A stretch of 64,000 bases of DNA, taken from NCBI RefSeq assembly GCF_900148495.1, contig NZ_FTRU01000007.1, positions 186,001 to 250,000 on the forward strand. Direction: 5' to 3'. This stretch comes from Negativibacillus massiliensis (GTDB taxonomy: Bacteria; Bacillota; Clostridia; Oscillospirales; Ruminococcaceae). Each line of letters starts with the position of its first letter. Within the stretch, counting starts at the first letter, position 1. This document shows, piece after piece, positions 34,495 through 43,900 of the stretch. The position numbers and the translations under genes are program-made. The notes beneath the pieces were generated by a model. It ran no database searches. It worked only from the letters and a program-made list of their open reading frames with translations, and had not been told where the DNA came from.

Positions 34495-34730
34495 AGCTTC
34501 AAGCTGGTGCTGTCAAAAATCATCCACCGGATAATTTTTGAGGTCGCACTCTACCCTCAATCGGTTTTCGAGAACCTTTTCTCTTGCAAAAAGGTTCTCG
34601 AGCTCTCCAAATGAGCGCCTGAACGATAAAGAGTTTCGCCTTCTGCGGAAGGCGACCAAAGGCGTTGCCTCTGGACACCACGAGCTTTTTGTAAAAAGCT
34701 CGAGTAAAAACTTCTGTTTTTTTCCAAACA
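34495..34730 (+). repeat. Multi-hairpin intergenic element, copy G (right part)
   Basis: CAGCTTCAAGCTG (~34497), AAAAATCATCCACCGGATAATTTTT (~34515), CGAGAACCTTTTC/GAAAAGGTTCTCG-type stem (~34568-34600), GCCTTCTGCGGAAGGC (~34637), and CGAGCTTTTTGTAAAAAGCTCG (~34681). This is the right half of the standard element; its left half lies before the small gene at 34097-34348. Confidence 0.85.
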
Positions 34731-34805
34731 ATGCAGCAAGGGGTCTCCATCCCCTTTCGGAAACGGAAACCCCTTAACTTTAAGAAGGATTCGATTGTGT
34801 CAAAA

Positions 34806-36881
34806 TTACTCTTCGCTTGCAAATTTCTTTGCTTCTTCGATAACCTTTGCTTCGAGGTTGGAAGGAAGCTGTTCATAGCGAGCGAAATCAAAGGTGAAGT
34901 AGCCGCGTCCCTGAGTCATCGAACGGATTGCGGTTGCAAAGTCGCTCATTTCGCTCATTGGAACGTCTGCTTCGATTTCCTGCAGGCCGTCTGCGGATGG
35001 GTTCATACCAAGAACTCTGCCGCGGCGTTTGTTCAGGTCGCCGATAATATCACCGGTGTTGGAATCCGGAACATAAACTTTCAGGTTGCCGATTGGCTCG
35101 AGCAGAACCGGAGAAGCTTCCGGCATACCATTCTTGTATGCGATGGATGCTGCCATCTTGAAGGACATTTCGGAGGAGTCTACCGGATGGTAGGAACCGT
35201 CAACCAGAGTAGCTTTCAGTCCAACAACTGGATATCCTGCCAGAACACCGTGTTTTACGCAGTCCTGAAGACCTTTTTCAACTGCTGGGAAGAAGGATTT
35301 CGGAACAGCACCGCCGAATACCTTTTCTTCGAATACAAGGCCGTCGCCAACGGTTGGCTCAAATTCGATCCATACATCACCGAACTGACCATGACCACCG
35401 GACTGTTTCTTGTGTTTGCCCTGTACTTTAACTTTCTTGCGGATGGTTTCGCGGTAAGCAACTCTTGGAACTTCCAGAGAAACCGATACGCCGAATTTAT
35501 TTTTCAGTTTGGAAACCAGAACATCCAGATGCTGTTCACCTAAACCGGATACCAGCTGCTGGTGGGTTTCTGCGTTGTTTTCATAAGCGATGGTTGGGTC
35601 TTCTTCCATCAGACGCTGCAAACCGGAAGCAATCTTGGATTCGTCGCCTTTTGCTTCGGTCTTAATTGCCATCTGCAGGCATGGTTTCGGGAAGTTGATC
35701 GGATCAAAGTTCAGAACTTTCTTTGGATCGCACAGTGCATCACCGGTTTCGGTAGCAGCCAGTTTGGTAACTGCGCCGATATCACCAGCGGTGATGTAAG
35801 CGGTGTCTTCCTGTTTCTTGCCGCGGACATAGATGATCTTGCCCAGACGTTCCGGCTGACCGGTTCTGGAGTTGATTGGTGTCATATCTGCGGAAAGTTT
35901 ACCGGAGATAACCTTGATGTAGGAAAGTTTGCCGATGAATGGGTCAGCAATGGTCTTGAATACATAAGCTGCCAGAGGAGCTTCGTCGGTGCAGACAACT
36001 TCAACTGGTTCGCCGTCAGCATCAACAGCAACCTCTCCGCCTTTTTCCCATGGGGATGGCAACAGGTCAACGATGCCGTCGAGCAGCATATCGATTGCCT
36101 GGAGATTTGTAGTGCAGCCGCACAGAACTGGAGAGATGGAACCATTGGTTACACCGGTATGTACGCCGCGGATGATTTCATCACGGGTAAACTGTTCACC
36201 GGAGAAGTATTTTTCAAACAGAGCTTCATCTGTTTCAGCAACTGCTTCAGAAACAGCTGCGGTAAGACCGTCCAGACGATGGCCAAAGTCAGGCATCTCA
36301 ACCTCATGAGGCTCACCCTTTTCATCGTAGGTGTAAGCTTTCATGTCGATGAGGTTGATGTAGGATTTTACTTCACGGTCTTCTACATATGGAACAACGA
36401 TCGGACATACTGTCGGACCGAAGGTAGCTTTCAATTCTTCAAAAACTTTATAGAAATCAGCATGGTCAGCGTCGAGCTTGCTGACAAAGAACATGGTAGC
36501 TTTGGAAGCGTCTTTTGCCATCTTGTACGCTTTTTCTGTGCCGACATCCACACCGGATTTGCCCGATACACAGATCAGCAGGCTTTCTGCAGCGCGTACG
36601 CCCTGTACAGTTTCGCCGGCAAAGTCAAACAATCCTGGGGTGTCGATCAGGTTGATCTTGGTGCTGCCCCATGCAAAAGGAGCAATCGAAGTGGAAACAG
36701 ATACTTGTCTCTTAATTTCTTCCGGATCATAGTCGCTAACTGTGTTTCCGTCTGCTACTTTTCCCAATCTATCAGTCGCGCCTGCTTTAAACAGCAGAGC
36801 CTCGGTAAGCGAAGTTTTTCCCGAACCGCTGTGTCCGGTCAATGCAATGTTTCGAATCCTTCCTGCCAGATATTGTCTCAT
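34806..36881 (-). CDS. Elongation factor G paralogue (EF-G2-like GTPase)
   Basis: A 691-residue translational GTPase with EF-G architecture: G1 GHSGSGKTSLTEAL near residue 17, G3 IDTPGLFDF near 79, then domain II, and C-terminal domains IV/V (KQSGGHGQFGDVWIEFEP near 470; GRVLGMNPSADG near 620). It differs from canonical EF-G: the G3 motif reads DTPGL rather than DTPGH, so the catalytic His is missing, and the G4 motif is SKLD instead of NKxD. These are features of the Firmicutes EF-G paralogue, which probably does not act as the main translocase. Its role may be ribosome recycling, rescue or tetracycline-type protection; this is not decided by sequence. A hairpin-rich leader precedes it. Confidence 0.88.
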   Translation of the reverse strand: MRQYLAGRIRNIALTGHSGSGKTSLTEALLFKAGATDRLGKVADGNTVSDYDPEEIKRQVSVSTSIAPFAWGSTKINLIDTPGLFDFAGETVQGVRAAESLLICVSGKSGVDVGTEKAYKMAKDASKATMFFVSKLDADHADFYKVFEELKATFGPTVCPIVVPYVEDREVKSYINLIDMKAYTYDEKGEPHEVEMPDFGHRLDGLTAAVSEAVAETDEALFEKYFSGEQFTRDEIIRGVHTGVTNGSISPVLCGCTTNLQAIDMLLDGIVDLLPSPWEKGGEVAVDADGEPVEVVCTDEAPLAAYVFKTIADPFIGKLSYIKVISGKLSADMTPINSRTGQPERLGKIIYVRGKKQEDTAYITAGDIGAVTKLAATETGDALCDPKKVLNFDPINFPKPCLQMAIKTEAKGDESKIASGLQRLMEEDPTIAYENNAETHQQLVSGLGEQHLDVLVSKLKNKFGVSVSLEVPRVAYRETIRKKVKVQGKHKKQSGGHGQFGDVWIEFEPTVGDGLVFEEKVFGGAVPKSFFPAVEKGLQDCVKHGVLAGYPVVGLKATLVDGSYHPVDSSEMSFKMAASIAYKNGMPEASPVLLEPIGNLKVYVPDSNTGDIIGDLNKRRGRVLGMNPSADGLQEIEADVPMSEMSDFATAIRSMTQGRGYFTFDFARYEQLPSNLEAKVIEEAKKFASEE

Positions 36882-36905
36882 AAAGTATCGCCCCTTTCAA
36901 GTTCA

Positions 36906-37036
36906 CCGTTTTACGGCATTCCGCCCTATGGCGGGGCCCTGTCTTATGCAGGGTTCTCATCAGATGAGAGCTTTGTCATCGGATGAGTCATTACACAACG
37001 AGTTTCGTTTTGTAACGAGTCCCATTTATCAATGGG
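36906..37036 (-). promoter_or_regulatory. Hairpin-chain 5' leader of the EF-G paralogue
   Basis: Between promoter and start codon lie six or seven consecutive short stems: CCGT/ACGG (36906-36916), CCGCC/GGCGG (36921-36934), CCCTG/CAGGG (36937-36953), TCTCATC/GATGAGA (36955-36969), TCATC/GATGA (36977-36987), TTACAnAACGA/TCGTTnTGTAA (36991-37015), and CCCAT/ATGGG (37021-37036). No known riboswitch motif is recognised. Confidence 0.65.
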
Positions 37037-37046
37037 GTACTATTCA

Positions 37047-37075
37047 AGTATAACAATTTCATTCCCGATTTTCAA
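37047..37075 (-). promoter_or_regulatory. Sigma-A promoter of the EF-G paralogue
   Basis: Minus strand TTGAAA (37075-37070), 17-base spacer, TATACT (37052-37047). Confidence 0.75.
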
Positions 37076-37249
37076 TATAAAAATGTAGATTTTATACGAT
37101 GACGGTGTAGAATTCTCCGAAAGATACCTGTACAGATTAAACAAAAAACTACTTTTATTTGCAGAAAATCTTGACAGGAAAGCGGATGCCTGCCGACAAA
37201 ATGGTATCCTATCCTATGCAAAATAACGGGAGTTTAGACGAGGAGACTT

Positions 37250-37475
37250 TCTTTTTTGGCACAAGGTTCCGCACACTGCGGTGTGCTCCAAGAGCTTTGC
37301 CCTTTGGAAACCCACAAACTTTTGTGTACAACAGTTTGACAAAAAACTTCTGTTCTGCACTGTGGGCAGACTGCTTTTGTACTTTCTCAGAAAGTACAAA
37401 GCGCGAAATTGTCCGCGGGTTTACCACGCCAAAAAAGCACAGCATGGCGCTGTGCTTTTTTGGCGTGGTGAATCT
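37250..37475. repeat. Multi-hairpin element fragment, copy H, with a long palindrome
   Basis: GCACACTGCGGTGTGC (~37271), AAGAGCTTTGCCCTTTGG, CAAACTTTTGTGTACAACAGTTTG (37316-37339), then TTTGTACTTTCT/AGAAAGTACAAA (~37376-37400) and a near-perfect 20-bp stem ACCACGCCAAAAAAGCACAG with its complement (~37423-37469) around CATGGCG. The last could terminate transcription in both directions. No gene is supported between the EF-G leader and niaR. Confidence 0.7.
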
Positions 37476-37668
37476 ATAAAAAAGGGAAGTGGCAAAAGAA
37501 ATGTGTTTTTTCTTTCTGAACATATAACGCTTGAAAAGGCTAAAAAGCAACACTTAAATTGCAAAGTTCAAAATTTTTTCACAAATTTACGAAAAGTCCT
37601 TCTCTGGAAGAATTGGTTCGGTTGTGTTATGATAGAAAATATCAGATCAATCGAAAGGGGAAATGGGC

Positions 37669-38184
37669 ATGAATTCAGCGCAGAGAAGGGAAAAGCTGCT
37701 CAACATGCTGTGGGAAGAAAGCCGGCCGCTGAGTGCAACCGCAATTGCAAAAGAATTTGGTGTCAGCCGCCAGATTATCGTCGGGGATGTGGCACTTCTG
37801 CGGGCAGCAGGAGAGAACATCGCGGCGACTCCACGGGGATATGTTTTACAAAAAGAACGCAGCAGCCACACCAAAACGATTGCTTGCCGCCACAATGACG
37901 ACAACCTCCTCAAGGAGCTTTATATTGTAGTGGATAACGGCTGTGCGGTGTTGGATGTCACAGTAGAACATCCGGTATACGGGCAGATTCTGGGCCAGCT
38001 GCAGATTTTCTCGCGGTATGATGCCGACCAGTTTGCAAAAAAACTGGGAGAAAATTCAGCTCCGCCGCTGTGTGCCCTGACCAACGGTGTCCACCTGCAC
38101 ACCATTCAGTACCAGCATGAGGATGATTTTCATCGGGTGATGGAGCAGCTGGAAAAAGAGGGAATTTTGTTTGTCGAAAGCTGA
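37669..38184 (+). CDS. niaR: Transcriptional repressor NiaR (niacin-responsive, HTH + 3H domain)
   Basis: A 171-residue NiaR (YrxA) homologue, the nicotinic-acid-responsive repressor of NAD synthesis and niacin uptake genes. The N-terminal helix-turn-helix (residues 3-60; LSATAIAKEFGVSRQIIVGDVALLRAAG) is followed by the 3H domain with conserved histidines (DVTVEHPVYGQI near 101, TNGVHLHTI near 140). The start at 37669 gives correct spacing from AAAGGGG; an ATG at 37663 is too close to it. Its probable target in this window is niaX at 44983, whose promoter carries a GTGTCAAGACAC operator. Strong terminator downstream. Confidence 0.92.
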   Translation: MNSAQRREKLLNMLWEESRPLSATAIAKEFGVSRQIIVGDVALLRAAGENIAATPRGYVLQKERSSHTKTIACRHNDDNLLKELYIVVDNGCAVLDVTVEHPVYGQILGQLQIFSRYDADQFAKKLGENSAPPLCALTNGVHLHTIQYQHEDDFHRVMEQLEKEGILFVES

Positions 38185-38199
38185 TTGATATTTTATTTA

Positions 38200-38242
38200 G
38201 AGAGAAGCGCACTCCCAAAACAGAGTGCGCTTCTCTTTTTTT
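38200..38242 (+). terminator. Intrinsic terminator after niaR
   Basis: AGAGAAGCGCACTC pairs with GAGTGCGCTTCTCT around CCAAAACA, followed by eight Ts. Confidence 0.92.
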
Positions 38243-38245
38243 GGT

Positions 38246-40480
38246 TTACTCAGCCAGCAATTGAGAGATATCAAGCATCTCTTCATTGGAAACAGCGTCC
38301 AGACCAAGATAAAAATCGGTAGCAGAATCACTGTGTCCAACGGTGCCAATCTTGTCGCCTACAGAAACGTTTTGTCCATATTTAACGGAAGTTTCTTTGA
38401 GGTGAGAGTAGGTCCAGATAATGCCCTGTGGATCAGCAATCTGAACACAGTAACCGTATCCATCCTTCCATCCGGCATAAAAGACAGTTCCTGAAATGGA
38501 GCAGGTGACTTCGCTGCCTTCCGGTGCATAGTAAAGACGACGACCTTCGATATCTTCTATCTTTACTGTTTCCTTGACAGGAGAAGCAAAGGTATCTGGT
38601 TTTAGGAGCTCCATAGCTAACTTCTTAGCTTCTTCGATGGTAATTTCTTCTAAAGGTTGGAGAAGACCATCCTGATAGGTAGCGCGGATATTAGTTTCAC
38701 CTTCTGGATTAATGGATTTTGCAAAATTGCCGTCAATCACCCAGTGAATTGTTTTGCCGTGATAGGTCCAGGACTGTTTTGTCTCATCATAGACGATACC
38801 TTCATCATTGAAAGAAAACAGGTTTGGGAGGATGCCGCCGCCTGACATCTGAAAGACGCTTCCATCATAGGCGATAGACCAGTTACCGCTGGTGTCCTGA
38901 GAACGGAAAACAAAGCAAGGATTCTCTCGGTAATCGTAGAAGGTGGAAACGAGGGTCCCGTCGCGCATGTAAAGATTTCCTGAATTGCTGTCAGCAGGGG
39001 AAGGCTGGAAGATAAGTTGATGTCGACCAAAAGACTCAAAGTATTCTGTCAGATCCTGACACTCACTGATGCGAAGCGGTCCATCTGGGTATGGATAAAG
39101 GTTAAGGGTGTCTTCGGTTGTTGTGTTAAGTTTTTTTAGTGTACCATCTTCGTTATAGGTGATATACAAGGTCAGATTACTGCCCTCGGTTTCAGAAAAA
39201 AAGGTAAAGTTTCCACTTGGATTTGGGTCAGCAAAGTATTTGACCAGTTCTCCGTTGTAGTAGAGGTCACCTTTGGTGGAGTCCGTTTCGGATGGGACAA
39301 ACATGACACCGTATTTTTCTAACTCGGCAAAGCGTTCAGCAGGTGAAAAGGTCTTTTTAGAAGTCTTGACAGAAACTTCTTGTTTCATTTGGTCATCGTC
39401 CGTCAATATTTTGTCTGATACAGTTTCTGATTCACTGCTGGGAAGTTCAGTGTCTATGGGGTTATTTTTTGCGGAGGTGGCAAACAGAATGCTGACACAG
39501 GCAACTACGACCACCGCTGCAAGGATAGTGATGAGGGATGCTTTTTTCATCTTCATAATAGCACGAATCCTTTCTTCAATAGCGTTCCTGCCAAAACCAC
39601 TGGCAAATGAGGCAAAGCCACCTTTTTGCTCCTCCATGTCGATGAGGGCAAGCGCATAATCTGAGCGCCTGTTTCGTCCCAGAAGATGCAGAACGGTTTC
39701 GTCGCAGGAAAGTTCGATGTCACGGTTAAACAACAGGTACATCACCCAAACCAGAGGGTTCATCCAATGGATGCACAGCGTTGCGGTTAATAGAATTTTG
39801 GTCACACAGTCAAACCGGCGGATATGAACCCACTCATGGGTAAGGATGAAATTTAAGGTGGATGGGGATTGCTCCAGACTTTCTTTTGGGAGCAGGATGA
39901 CCGGACGGAAGATACCGTAGGTCAGCGGTGTGTGGATGCAGTCATATTGGCGGATTGTGATATTCCGGTGCAGCTGATGAGAAGAAAGCCACTCATTTAC
40001 AAACTCATTCTCCACCGGCAGCGACATCCGAAATTCCCGAATTCCCTTCCAGTAATTGATGCCAAAGAAAGCAGCAATTACACCGATTCCGATACCCCAG
40101 ATTGCTGGGAGCGCATCAAAAAAGATTTCGGAAAAGGATTTACTTGGCTTTACTTCGACATATTCAATATCTGTATCAGGAATCGGCGCCATTTCAAATT
40201 GGGTTGAATTTTCCATCGTTTCCGATGAATCGTCCAAAACAGGTTCAAAGGTGGATTCCATTGCAGATGACTGTTCAACAACAGCCGGAAGATTGGGGTC
40301 GAACCATGAATAAAAGCTCATGACCGATGGAATCGAAAACGGGATCAACAATCGCAGCAGAGCAATCCACCACAGCACCAGAAAGGTCTTTTTGGGGAAT
40401 CGTTCAATGGTCAAAGCGCGCAGAATGATGATGGCGACAATCATCAGCGCAGCTGACAGGCTCATTTGGACAAGGCTCAT
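38246..40480 (-). CDS. M56 (BlaR1/MecR1-type) sensor metalloprotease, module B
   Basis: A 744-residue membrane sensor-protease. N-terminal half (1-336): helices at about 5-25, 33-54 and 125-145, the zinc protease motif HEWVH (215-219) with distal ligand in DIELSCDE (254-261), and a last helix at 313-336. The C-terminal ectodomain (~340-744) is not a penicillin-binding domain: it holds repeats of the type GxLYYNGELVKYF (near 390 and again as GNLYMRDGTLVSTF), then a LytM/M23-like domain (~640-744; YAGWKDGYGYCVQI, WTYSHL, GDKIGTVGHSDS) in which the closing HxH reads YLG. It should cleave the BlaI-type repressor upon signal binding. Fourth gene of the operon, 37 bases after blaI-B. Confidence 0.88.
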   Translation of the reverse strand: MSLVQMSLSAALMIVAIIILRALTIERFPKKTFLVLWWIALLRLLIPFSIPSVMSFYSWFDPNLPAVVEQSSAMESTFEPVLDDSSETMENSTQFEMAPIPDTDIEYVEVKPSKSFSEIFFDALPAIWGIGIGVIAAFFGINYWKGIREFRMSLPVENEFVNEWLSSHQLHRNITIRQYDCIHTPLTYGIFRPVILLPKESLEQSPSTLNFILTHEWVHIRRFDCVTKILLTATLCIHWMNPLVWVMYLLFNRDIELSCDETVLHLLGRNRRSDYALALIDMEEQKGGFASFASGFGRNAIEERIRAIMKMKKASLITILAAVVVVACVSILFATSAKNNPIDTELPSSESETVSDKILTDDDQMKQEVSVKTSKKTFSPAERFAELEKYGVMFVPSETDSTKGDLYYNGELVKYFADPNPSGNFTFFSETEGSNLTLYITYNEDGTLKKLNTTTEDTLNLYPYPDGPLRISECQDLTEYFESFGRHQLIFQPSPADSNSGNLYMRDGTLVSTFYDYRENPCFVFRSQDTSGNWSIAYDGSVFQMSGGGILPNLFSFNDEGIVYDETKQSWTYHGKTIHWVIDGNFAKSINPEGETNIRATYQDGLLQPLEEITIEEAKKLAMELLKPDTFASPVKETVKIEDIEGRRLYYAPEGSEVTCSISGTVFYAGWKDGYGYCVQIADPQGIIWTYSHLKETSVKYGQNVSVGDKIGTVGHSDSATDFYLGLDAVSNEEMLDISQLLAE

Positions 40481-40517
40481 ACAAGCGCCTCCTTATGCAG
40501 CAAATTTTTGAGGTAAA

Positions 40518-40880
40518 TTAGTCGTCGAGTTCTCCCACGATATCGCGCAGTTTTTTGATCTGTTCAGAGGAAAGCTTTTTCCTTCCAAGCAGGGCAGCGA
40601 ACAGCTTGTCCGCCGAACCATCGTAAATTTTGTCGATCAGCTCGTTAGTCTGTTCTTCCTGGATTTCTTCCTTTTTGACCAGAGCGTGGCACATGAAGTT
40701 TGGTTCCGAGCGTTCGATAGCGCCTTTTTTGATACATCGTTTTATAAGGGTATAGGTAGTATTCATGTTCCAGCCAATGTCTTCTTTGAGTACATCTGAG
40801 ATATGTTTAGCAGTACAGTCGCCTTCGTTCCAGAGGACACCCATTACCTTCAGTTCCGAGTCAAATAATTTTCCGTCCAT
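40518..40880 (-). CDS. BlaI/MecI-type repressor, module B
   Basis: A 120-residue penicillinase-repressor-family protein: N-terminal winged helix-turn-helix (residues ~4-72, DSELKVMGVLWNEGDCTAKHISDVLKE region) and a C-terminal dimerisation helix pair with the expected protease-sensitive junction. The predicted protein is identical, residue for residue, to the module A repressor at 44066-44428, while the DNA differs at scattered synonymous positions. AGGAGG precedes the ATG at 40880; longer frames extend into the preceding M56 gene. No promoter or operator is visible in the 79-base gap upstream, so it is probably transcribed from the promoter at about 44800. Confidence 0.93.
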   Translation of the reverse strand: MDGKLFDSELKVMGVLWNEGDCTAKHISDVLKEDIGWNMNTTYTLIKRCIKKGAIERSEPNFMCHALVKKEEIQEEQTNELIDKIYDGSADKLFAALLGRKKLSSEQIKKLRDIVGELDD

Positions 40881-40959
40881 ATTTTTCCTCCTATTTGCGG
40901 ATTTTATGTTTGTCTTTGGAAAAGGTTGCCTTTTTCCAAAAGGCAGGGCTTTACAACCT

Positions 40960-43900
40960 TTATACCAAATTGTTGAGGTTGATCGGCTGACCGCCGTACC
41001 ACAGTTCCAGTTCAAGCTGGATTTGCTCAGCCCATCCGGTATATCCAACAACACCAATTTTGTCTCCAGTAGAAACGACATCACCGGCATTGACGTCCAG
41101 AGAATCCATGTGGCTGTAAACCCAGACCATATCGTTTTCATCTATGATCTGTACGCTGTATCCGCGGCTGGTGTTCCAGCCTGCACTGACGACAACACCG
41201 TCAGATACGGCGCTGACAGAGCAGTCGGAAGAAGCGTAATAGATGCGGGACGTACCACTGTAACCTGCTTCCTGATGGGTAGAGCTGATAACAGGGGATT
41301 GATAGTTTGGAATGAGAATGCTGTCTTGCTGTTGCTGGAACAGTTTCTGTGCTTCTTCGTTGGAAATCTGTTCCACACCAATGATATGATTACCTTTATC
41401 ACGGGTGGTTTTCAGGCTGAACTTGCCTTCGCTGAGGTTGGATGCAAAGCAGTAGTTGGTGCCGCCGCGAGGATCAATGAAAAACTGCACCGGCTCACCG
41501 TTATAATATACACTTCCGATACCTGTCATAATATCCGATGCTTTATAGGAAACACCAAAACTAGCAAGCGGATCAAATAACTGTTCAAGTCGTGCATATT
41601 TTTGCTGACGCTGTTTTACGATATCGGATGTAGCCCAGTTGCTCTGGGAAGGAAGTTTTCGGAGCTCAACAGCTTCCTCAATTAGATTTTGTGCATCAAA
41701 AAGTTCGATGCGGTCAAACTTTCCAATAGGAAGTACCATTCCGTCTTCTCTTTCCCAGGAAGAGTAGACAGTGCGGATATCGACAACGCCGCAGTTATTG
41801 ATATAGAAGATATCCTCTGCGTCGGTTGTGTCTCCTTGTGCAGTATCTGCCCAGCAGCGGATCAGCTCACCGTTAAAGTAAAGCCGATTGTCCGGACCGA
41901 GGGTGATATTGTAAGGAGCAAATTCGTTGGCAATTATCTGAAGTTCTTCATTCCCAAAACCGCCGGCAAGAGGTTTTCTCTGGATTGTTTTAAAAGCCCA
42001 TCCTGCTGTTTGTTCTGGCTCAAATGCCTGAATATCAAGAAGTGTATCTTGTTTTCGAACGGAATAAATATCAATGACACCGTTCGGATTATAGTACTCA
42101 TAGCTATAGCCTCTGATTTTTTTCAGGTACTCGTCAAGATCACCAGAAAAGTTATCGGAAAAATAACTGTTTGATCCGTCAATAAAGTAGCGGACCAACT
42201 GGTCATCGTACAGGAAATTGCCATTTTCATCAAATGAGAGATGGCGGTTTGACAGATACTCTTCCCGAAGCCAGGAAGCAGGTTCCCCGTAATTGAGGAC
42301 TTCTTTTGTTTTAAGCTTGTCTTCAGAAAACAGATATTCAGGAGCATATTCGGACAGTTCCTGTCTAACTTCTTCATCACACAGTGTTTCCAGTGACTGA
42401 GCTTCGCCGTACTCGTTCCGGACAACGTTTAGATTCACTTCCCCGTTTTCGGAGAAATAAACCATTCCGGTAGCGCGGTCCATCAGGGTGCGGATTGGCT
42501 TTTTCAGATAAGTCCAGACATCGGTATCCTTTTGCTGAATCATACTGTGCAGAGGATAATCGGAAGCCACTTTTCTTGGATCATCGACCGTTGCAACCTC
42601 AGCTGCAGTCGGTTCTGGAATTTCTCTTGCGGCAAATTCCTCTTCGGTCGCTTTTTGCAGTCCGGTCAGTTGATCATTGCTGTCACGGACTGCTTTGATA
42701 TCGACCGTACCATGAGTTTCGTAGTATCCGATACCTTTGGTATTTAAATTGTCACCCTTCCACTGGTCATCAAAACAGCGTACCAGTTTGCCTTCAAAAT
42801 AGAGTTTACTGTTTTCCAAATCGAATTTCAGACCATAAGGTTCATAGTCCTTATAAAGATTTGGGTCGTAGATATTCTGAACAACGGTGTCTGAGGAAGA
42901 TTCCTTAGAAGCAGAAGAGGATTCGGTTGGGTTGTTTTTTGCGGAGGTGGCAAACAGGATGCTGACACAGACAACTACGACCACCGCGGCAAGGATGGTG
43001 ATAATGGATGCTTTTTTCATCTTCATAATAGCACGAATCCTTTCTTCAATGGCGTTCCTGCCAAAACCACTGGCAAATGAAGCAAAGCCGCTTTTCTGCT
43101 CCTCCATATCGATGAGGGCAAGCGCATAATCTGAGCGTTTGTTTCGTCCCAGAAGGTGCAGAACGGTTTCGTCACAGGAAAGTTCGATGTCACGGTTAAA
43201 CAACAGGTACATCACCCAAACCAGAGGGTTCATCCAATGGATGCACAGCGCTGCAGTCAGCAAGATTTTGGTTACACAGTCAAACCGGCGGATATGTACC
43301 CATTCATGGGTAAGGATAAAGTTTAAGGTGGATGGGGACTGTTTCAAGCTTTCTTTTGGGAGCAGGATGACCGGACGGAAGATACCGTAGGTCAATGGTG
43401 TATGGATACAGTCATATTGGCGGATTGTGATGTTCCGGCGCAGTTGATGGGAAGAAAGCCATTCGTCCACAAATTCGTTCTCCACCGGCAGCGACATCCG
43501 AAACTCTCGAATACCTCTCCAGTAATTGATGCCGAAGAAAGCAGCGATCACACCAATTCCGATACCCCAGATTACTGGGAGCATATCGAAAAAGCTTTCG
43601 GAAAAGGATTTACTTGGCTTTACTTCGACATATTCAATATCTGTATCAGGAATCGGCGTCATTTCAAATTGGGTTAAATTTTCCACCACTTCCGAGCGGG
43701 TTTGCTCAGGCACAGCCGAAACAGCATCTTCTTGTGGAGAAGCATTCTGCAAGACTTCGGATGGAATTTCCAGAACAGGTTCTGATGTGGATTGAGACTC
43801 CGTTATCTCCTGTACTTCCTGGTGGACAGCCTTGGGAACATCAGGGCTAATCCATGAGTAGATGCTCATGACAGATGGAATCGAAAACGGGATCAACAAT

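Noticed and set aside
35562-36986. 474-codon open frame antisense to the EF-G paralogue
   Set aside because: Mirror of a conserved gene; runs into the hairpin leader; no family features.
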